Positions 61,055 through 64,000 of a DNA stretch of 64,000 nucleotides are shown piece by piece. Below the pieces are notes generated by a model that saw only the letters and a list, made by a program, of their open reading frames with translations, was not told the origin of the DNA and ran no database searches. The DNA is from Phycisphaeraceae bacterium. GTDB taxonomy: Bacteria > Planctomycetota > Phycisphaerae > Phycisphaerales > UBA1924. The stretch is taken from positions 2,430,001 through 2,494,000 of the forward strand of contig CP054186.1 of assembly GCA_015200025.1 (NCBI GenBank), written 5' to 3'. The first letter of the stretch is position 1, and every line of letters begins with the position of its first letter. Both the position numbers and the translations under genes were made by a program.

Positions 61055-61915
61055 ATGGGCCTGCGGGCGGTCGAGTATTTCGAGCAGGCGTTCGAGGACT
61101 GCGACGGCCGCCGCGGCGTCACGCAGGTCACCGTGGACAGCGTGCACGGGTCGTCGGCGAGGCTCCTCTACGACGACGAGCGTGCGGCGGATCAGATCCT
61201 GAGCGAGCTCACGATCCTGAGTCTCGAGCTCGGCCGGGGCGAGGCACGGCGGCAATCGCAGGCCGCGGACATCCGGCAGGCGCTGCGGGCCGAGGTTCGG
61301 AAGTTCGATGCGGATCGTGCGCGGCTGGAGGGTCGGATCGCGTTCTACGACGCCGCGGAGCGTGCGGTCATCGCGACGGGCATCGGCACGGTCGCGGGCG
61401 CGGCGACGTTCGGCGTCGGGGCGTTTGCCTTCCCGGCGGCGGCGGCGGGGCACTCGGCGTGGGGGCTGGCGGGGCTGAGCGCGGCCGCGGGCGTGGCGGG
61501 CTCGGGGGCGACTCAGGCGTACGAGATCGCCGCGGGCGACCGCGACGACGGGTACAGCCTGGCGGAGATGGGGATCTCCGGCGGCGTCGGCGGCCTGCTC
61601 GGACCGGGCGTCCGAGCCGCCGGCCACGCCGTGAGGGCTTACCGTGGTGCCAAGGCGTGCGGGGCTCCAAAGGGAGTACCGAAGGTATCGCCCAAGTTCC
61701 AGACGCCTACAAACGCACCGCAGCTACCACCCGAAAACATGCCCGCAGGAATGCGCGTTCGGCAGATGCCTCCAACGGAGCAGTACCCCAACGGGTACTG
61801 GAGGCTCGAAAAGCCGATGTCGAATGGAGGCTGGCAAGGCATTGATCCATCTACGATGAAGCCTGGAACTCAGGCGCAAACGCACGTGCCTTTGCCCCCG
61901 TCGGGAGGTCAATAA
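61055..61915 (+). CDS. Orphan Rhs C-terminal module with different toxin tip
   Basis: 286 residues from ATG 61055. The pre-toxin repeats that of the main Rhs (VEYFEQAFEDCDGRRGVTQ, DERAADQILSELTILSLELGRGEARRQSQAADIRQ, TGIGTVAGAATFGVGAF, GYSLAEMGISGGVGGLLGPGVRAAG). After the junction CCAAGGCGTGCGGGG (61,650-61,664) comes a new tip, GVPKVSPKFQTPTNAPQLPP ... QYPNGYWRLEKPMSNGGWQGID. I do not recognise a named toxin family for this Pro/Trp-rich tip. The candidate immunity gene follows after one base. Confidence 0.8.
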   Translation: MGLRAVEYFEQAFEDCDGRRGVTQVTVDSVHGSSARLLYDDERAADQILSELTILSLELGRGEARRQSQAADIRQALRAEVRKFDADRARLEGRIAFYDAAERAVIATGIGTVAGAATFGVGAFAFPAAAAGHSAWGLAGLSAAAGVAGSGATQAYEIAAGDRDDGYSLAEMGISGGVGGLLGPGVRAAGHAVRAYRGAKACGAPKGVPKVSPKFQTPTNAPQLPPENMPAGMRVRQMPPTEQYPNGYWRLEKPMSNGGWQGIDPSTMKPGTQAQTHVPLPPSGGQ

Positions 61916-61916
61916 C

Positions 61917-62258
61917 ATGTACGGTTTACCCAAGGACTTTGACGGCAGCTTTCTGGTCGGTCGGTCTCTTGAAATGGTCTGTTTCAATCAAAACCAAGTA
62001 TATCTTCATTTCGACGCAGATATTACTATATGTATTGAAAGTGCTTATTCTTACAAAACGGAGCAGGTCATCGATGTGCCCGCTCGGGAATCTAATCTCA
62101 TGGATCTTTTAGGTTCCGCGATATCGGCAGCGCAGGGCGATGCGAATGGAACCTTGAGCCTGCGTTTCAACAATGGGGACGCATTGAAGGTGTACGACAC
62201 GACCAAGCAGTATGAATCCTACCGCATCAAATATGGAGATAATACTATTATTGTCTAA
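61917..62258 (+). CDS. Candidate immunity protein (DUF6188-like)
   Basis: 113 residues, start one base after the toxin stop. It is beta-rich (SFLVGRSLEMVCFNQNQVYLHFDADITICIESAYSY, TLSLRFNNGDALKVYDTTKQYESYRIKYGD). The ...LxGxxLxxVCFxxxxVxLxFDxxxxIxIE and YESYxI pattern is recalled for DUF6188-type small proteins. The gene is strikingly AT-rich compared with the Rhs sequence, in line with an acquired cassette. Immunity to the tip of the preceding gene is inferred from position. Confidence 0.65.
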   Translation: MYGLPKDFDGSFLVGRSLEMVCFNQNQVYLHFDADITICIESAYSYKTEQVIDVPARESNLMDLLGSAISAAQGDANGTLSLRFNNGDALKVYDTTKQYESYRIKYGDNTIIV

Positions 62259-62335
62259 ACTGTTGGCGACAATACTTCTTGTCCTCCTCTTGGTGGTCGT
62301 GGTTGGGAGCGTCGCCACTGGCGATTTCTTCTTTG

Positions 62336-62666
62336 CGTCAAGAACGGGCCAACGACCTGGGGCAACCAGAGAACGCTTGCTGATCATTTCAGCCGGCACC
62401 GCAACGACTTTGGGTCATGCAGCGCCCAACACTACGCTGATCAAGCATCCGACTTTCTGCGAAGCTCGCAGGCCCAGCGAAATCTCACCAAGATCGGTCT
62501 AGATGGTACAATCCGTGTGTTTGACCCGGCCACGAATACCTTCGGGCCTTACTCGCCGGGCGGCGCGACACGCACGTTCTACATGCCAGATCAAGCCGTG
62601 CACGGGTACAAGACCAAACTCGAGTTCTGGAATGCTCAGCCCGGGAGAACGCCATGGACACCCTAG
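62336..62666 (+). pseudogene. Truncated toxin tip remnant
   Basis: An open frame without start ends at TAG 62664-62666. It reads KNGPTTWGNQRTLADHFSRH, then RNDFGSCSAQHYADQASDFL, KIGLDGTIRVFDPATNTFGPYS and GATRTFYMPDQAVHGYKTKLEFW. The L..HF..H..DFG...A..YA..A..F pattern with G.I..FDPATNTFG and G..RTF resembles a known Rhs/polymorphic toxin tip. The pre-toxin and core are lost and the upstream is another frame, so this is a decayed cassette whose immunity gene survives. Confidence 0.7.
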
Positions 62667-62926
62667 CACTCTGCCCAGTCTGCGGTTACGATTTGTGTGC
62701 CCCCGCCTGGGATGGAGTATCCCAATCGGACGAGATTTGCCCCTGCTGTGGAATTCAGAATGGGTACGACGATGCCGCAGGCGGTGACATGGAACTACGA
62801 AGGAAGGTACACGATACGTGGCGCAGCGAATGGATCACAGAAGGCATGCCTTGGAGAGGTGTCGGACAAGCGCCTCCTGAGAGATGGGATCCGATGCTGC
62901 AGCTTCGGAGGGCCGCGCCCACATGA
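62654..62926 (+). CDS. Cys-rich immunity-like protein for the lost toxin
   Basis: 90 residues from ATG 62654, overlapping the toxin remnant by 13 bases. CPVCGYDLCAPAWDGVSQSD then EICPCCGIQNGYDDAAGG forms a zinc-ribbon-like pair of CxxCG knuckles. HDTWRSEWITEGMPWRGVGQ and APPERWDPMLQLRR complete a pattern recurrent among small immunity-type proteins downstream of Rhs toxins. It appears intact while its toxin is not. Confidence 0.7.
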   Translation: MDTLALCPVCGYDLCAPAWDGVSQSDEICPCCGIQNGYDDAAGGDMELRRKVHDTWRSEWITEGMPWRGVGQAPPERWDPMLQLRRAAPT

Positions 62927-63132
62927 GAGGGCTTCCCAATCAGCATGTTCTTGACTTACCCTTGGTAGCCATGGTGTCCCATGTCGCCATCGATAGATGG
63001 AGCCTTGCCCCAAGTAGTGGAGTGACCCGTCCTTCGGCATAGGCCTGCACCACGTCCGTCACCGGGCGTACGACCCGGGCGGCGGCGGGGCACTCGGCAT
63101 GGGGGCTGGCGGGGCTGAGCGCGGCCGCGGGC

Positions 63133-63558
63133 GTGGCGGGCTCGGGGGCGACTCAGGCGTACGAGATCGCCGCGGGCGACCGCGACGGGTACAGCCTGGC
63201 GGAGATGGGGATCTCCGGCGGCGTCGGCGGCCTGCTCGGACCGGGCGTCCGAGCCGCCGGCCACGCCGTGAGGGCTTACCGTGGTGCCAAGGCGTGCGGG
63301 GGAACACAGAGTATAAGCCCCCGGGTCCGCAGTGCTGCCTCGAAGGTCGAGGACTTCCTCGGTAAGGACATGGTGATCAAACGTGCCGACAATAAGGGCT
63401 TCGTGGCATTGAACAAGGATGGCACGAGGCGATTCCGCCTTGACCTGCAGGGGCATGGCGACTCCCCGCACGGACACATCGAAATCTTTAATCCCCAAAG
63501 GCAGCGATGGGTCGACGCGGGGCCAGAGCATCGCTACTACTTCAAGGGAAAGGAGTAG
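63133..63558 (+). CDS. Truncated pre-toxin with third tip type (PHGHIE motif)
   Basis: 141 residues from GTG 63133. Upstream (63,045-63,120) are shuffled Rhs core fragments (HHVRHRAYDPGGG). The pre-toxin end (GYSLAEMGISGGVGGLLGPGVRAAGHAVRAY) is that of 61,055, and the junction CCAAGGCGTGCGGGG recurs at 63,287-63,301. The new tip has RVRSAASKVEDFLGKDMVIK, KDGTRRFRLDLQGHGDSPHGHIEIFNPQRQRW and EHRYYFKGK. PHGHIE and HRYYF are recurrent in an Rhs toxin-tip family, for which I cannot name an activity. The core is mostly missing. Confidence 0.7.
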   Translation: MAGSGATQAYEIAAGDRDGYSLAEMGISGGVGGLLGPGVRAAGHAVRAYRGAKACGGTQSISPRVRSAASKVEDFLGKDMVIKRADNKGFVALNKDGTRRFRLDLQGHGDSPHGHIEIFNPQRQRWVDAGPEHRYYFKGKE

Positions 63559-63565
63559 CGATGCT

Positions 63566-63787
63566 ATGGCATACGAAGCGATAGTACGACGTGGCGATAT
63601 CGATCGGATCATCCTCGAAGAACACCCCGAGGGGACCTATATCTTCGTGTTTCGGACGCCCGATAGTTCAAGACCTGACGATGATCAGCTACAAAACAAT
63701 GTTGCTATGGCAATGCGTGTTTGCGAGGAGGACTATAACGTTCCTCGCGAGCTCTGGAGGGAGATACCGAACCCAGGTCTGATGTGA
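63566..63787 (+). CDS. Candidate immunity protein for the PHGHIE tip
   Basis: 73 residues from ATG 63566, with AAAGGAG upstream of the toxin stop (63,549-63,555). YEAIVRRGDIDRIILEEHPEGTYIFVFRTPDSSRPDDDQLQNNVAMAMRVCEEDYNVPRELWREIPNPGLM has the recurrent YIFVF, DxLQxN and DYNVxRExWxEIPNPGLM blocks found downstream of this toxin-tip type. It is AT-richer than the Rhs body. Immunity is inferred from pairing. Confidence 0.7.
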   Translation: MAYEAIVRRGDIDRIILEEHPEGTYIFVFRTPDSSRPDDDQLQNNVAMAMRVCEEDYNVPRELWREIPNPGLM

Positions 63788-64000
63788 AAACTCAGTTGCT
63801 AATCCTGTGTGTCATGTTCTACCTCCTCCTGGTGGCGATGGCGTCACAAGTCGTCATCGCGGCTGGGAGCATTATCCCAAGTAGTGGAGTGGCTCTTTAA
63901 TCGGCGTGGGCCTGTATCACGTGCGGCATCGGGCGTACGACCCGGGCGGCGGGGGCGACCAGGCGGTGGGGTCGGTGGAGGGGTCGGCGGCGGTTCGTGT
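63788..64000 (+). other. Spacer and chimeric Rhs fragment at the right edge
   Basis: CCCAAGTAGTGGAGTG (63,876-63,891) repeats the block at 63,009-63,024. After it, HVRHRAYDPGGGG-type core sequence runs, through a G-rich stretch, straight into GDQAVGSVEGSAAVRV. The latter matches a part of the main Rhs gene more than 1 kb further upstream in the protein (around 53,380). Another rearranged cassette thus begins here and leaves the window. Confidence 0.6.

Noticed and set aside
62212..62502. Short frame with a hydrophobic N-terminus (LLSKLLATILLVLLLVVVV)
   Set aside because: Overlaps the immunity gene end and the toxin remnant in another frame; the hydrophobic run comes from a degenerate spacer.

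Overview
The window is high-GC DNA that reads as a planctomycete, probably class Phycisphaerae. This is an inference from gene families, not a proven placement: the DUF2924 plus serine-recombinase cassette, a dockerin-like EF-hand insert in a very large secreted YD-repeat protein, and phage-type genes with this particular architecture. No rRNA or intact tRNA was recognised.

Layout. (1) 1-11,686, plus strand: part of a phage-like morphogenesis operon of tightly overlapping genes (ATGA/GTGA junctions). It holds tail completion, tail tube, a two-frame tail assembly chaperone, a lipoprotein, an HK97-gp10-like protein, a tape measure protein and two large tail/baseplate-type proteins. It then passes into accessory genes: a SAM methyltransferase, a MAF/DUF115-like protein, a Ser/Gly-rich protein carrying a Hint (intein-like) domain, and two DXD glycosyltransferases. 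Terminase, portal and capsid are not in view. (2) 11,655-28,752: a metal-resistance/efflux island. The minus strand carries a MacAB-like set (membrane fusion protein, ABC ATPase, two FtsX-type permeases) and two Cys-rich exported proteins. The plus strand carries a CzcCBA-type RND system, His-rich and lipoprotein accessories, and a ZntA/CadA-type P-ATPase. (3) 28,753-32,081: terminator-like hairpin, a possible tRNA relic, then a small ORF, DUF2924, large serine recombinase and a small HTH-like protein. (4) 32,210-35,774: an N6-DNA methylase directly followed by a PIN-domain gene (possible defence pair), and a GIY-YIG-like small protein on the other strand. (5) 35,943-47,566: a phage/ICE-like replication and regulation region. 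It has an excisionase-like protein, a sigma-like protein, a deoxyribosyltransferase-like protein, a Prim-Pol/DUF3987 primase-helicase followed by iteron-like repeats, a ParB-MTase fusion, a PD-(D/E)XK-like protein, a HARE-HTH protein, small HTH and zinc-ribbon proteins, and a compact tyrosine recombinase.

(6) 48,120-64,000 is the most striking part: a 2,447-residue secreted Rhs/YD-repeat protein with a dockerin-like insertion and a variable C-terminal toxin tip plus candidate immunity gene. It is followed by a graveyard and reservoir of orphan toxin tips, each headed by the last piece of the Rhs core and each paired with its own immunity gene. Three consecutive cassettes are near-identical AHH-nuclease plus Imm11-like pairs. 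Two others reuse the same pre-toxin module as the main gene but swap the tip at a shared 15-bp junction. C-rich microsatellites mark three cassette boundaries, and the array runs off the right edge of the window.

How it fits together (inference): recombination between the conserved core/pre-toxin homology blocks could swap the tip of the expressed Rhs protein while the downstream immunity genes protect the cell from old and new tips. The rest of the window is a mosaic of phage, recombinase, metal-resistance and restriction-like modules, typical of a genomic-island hot spot.
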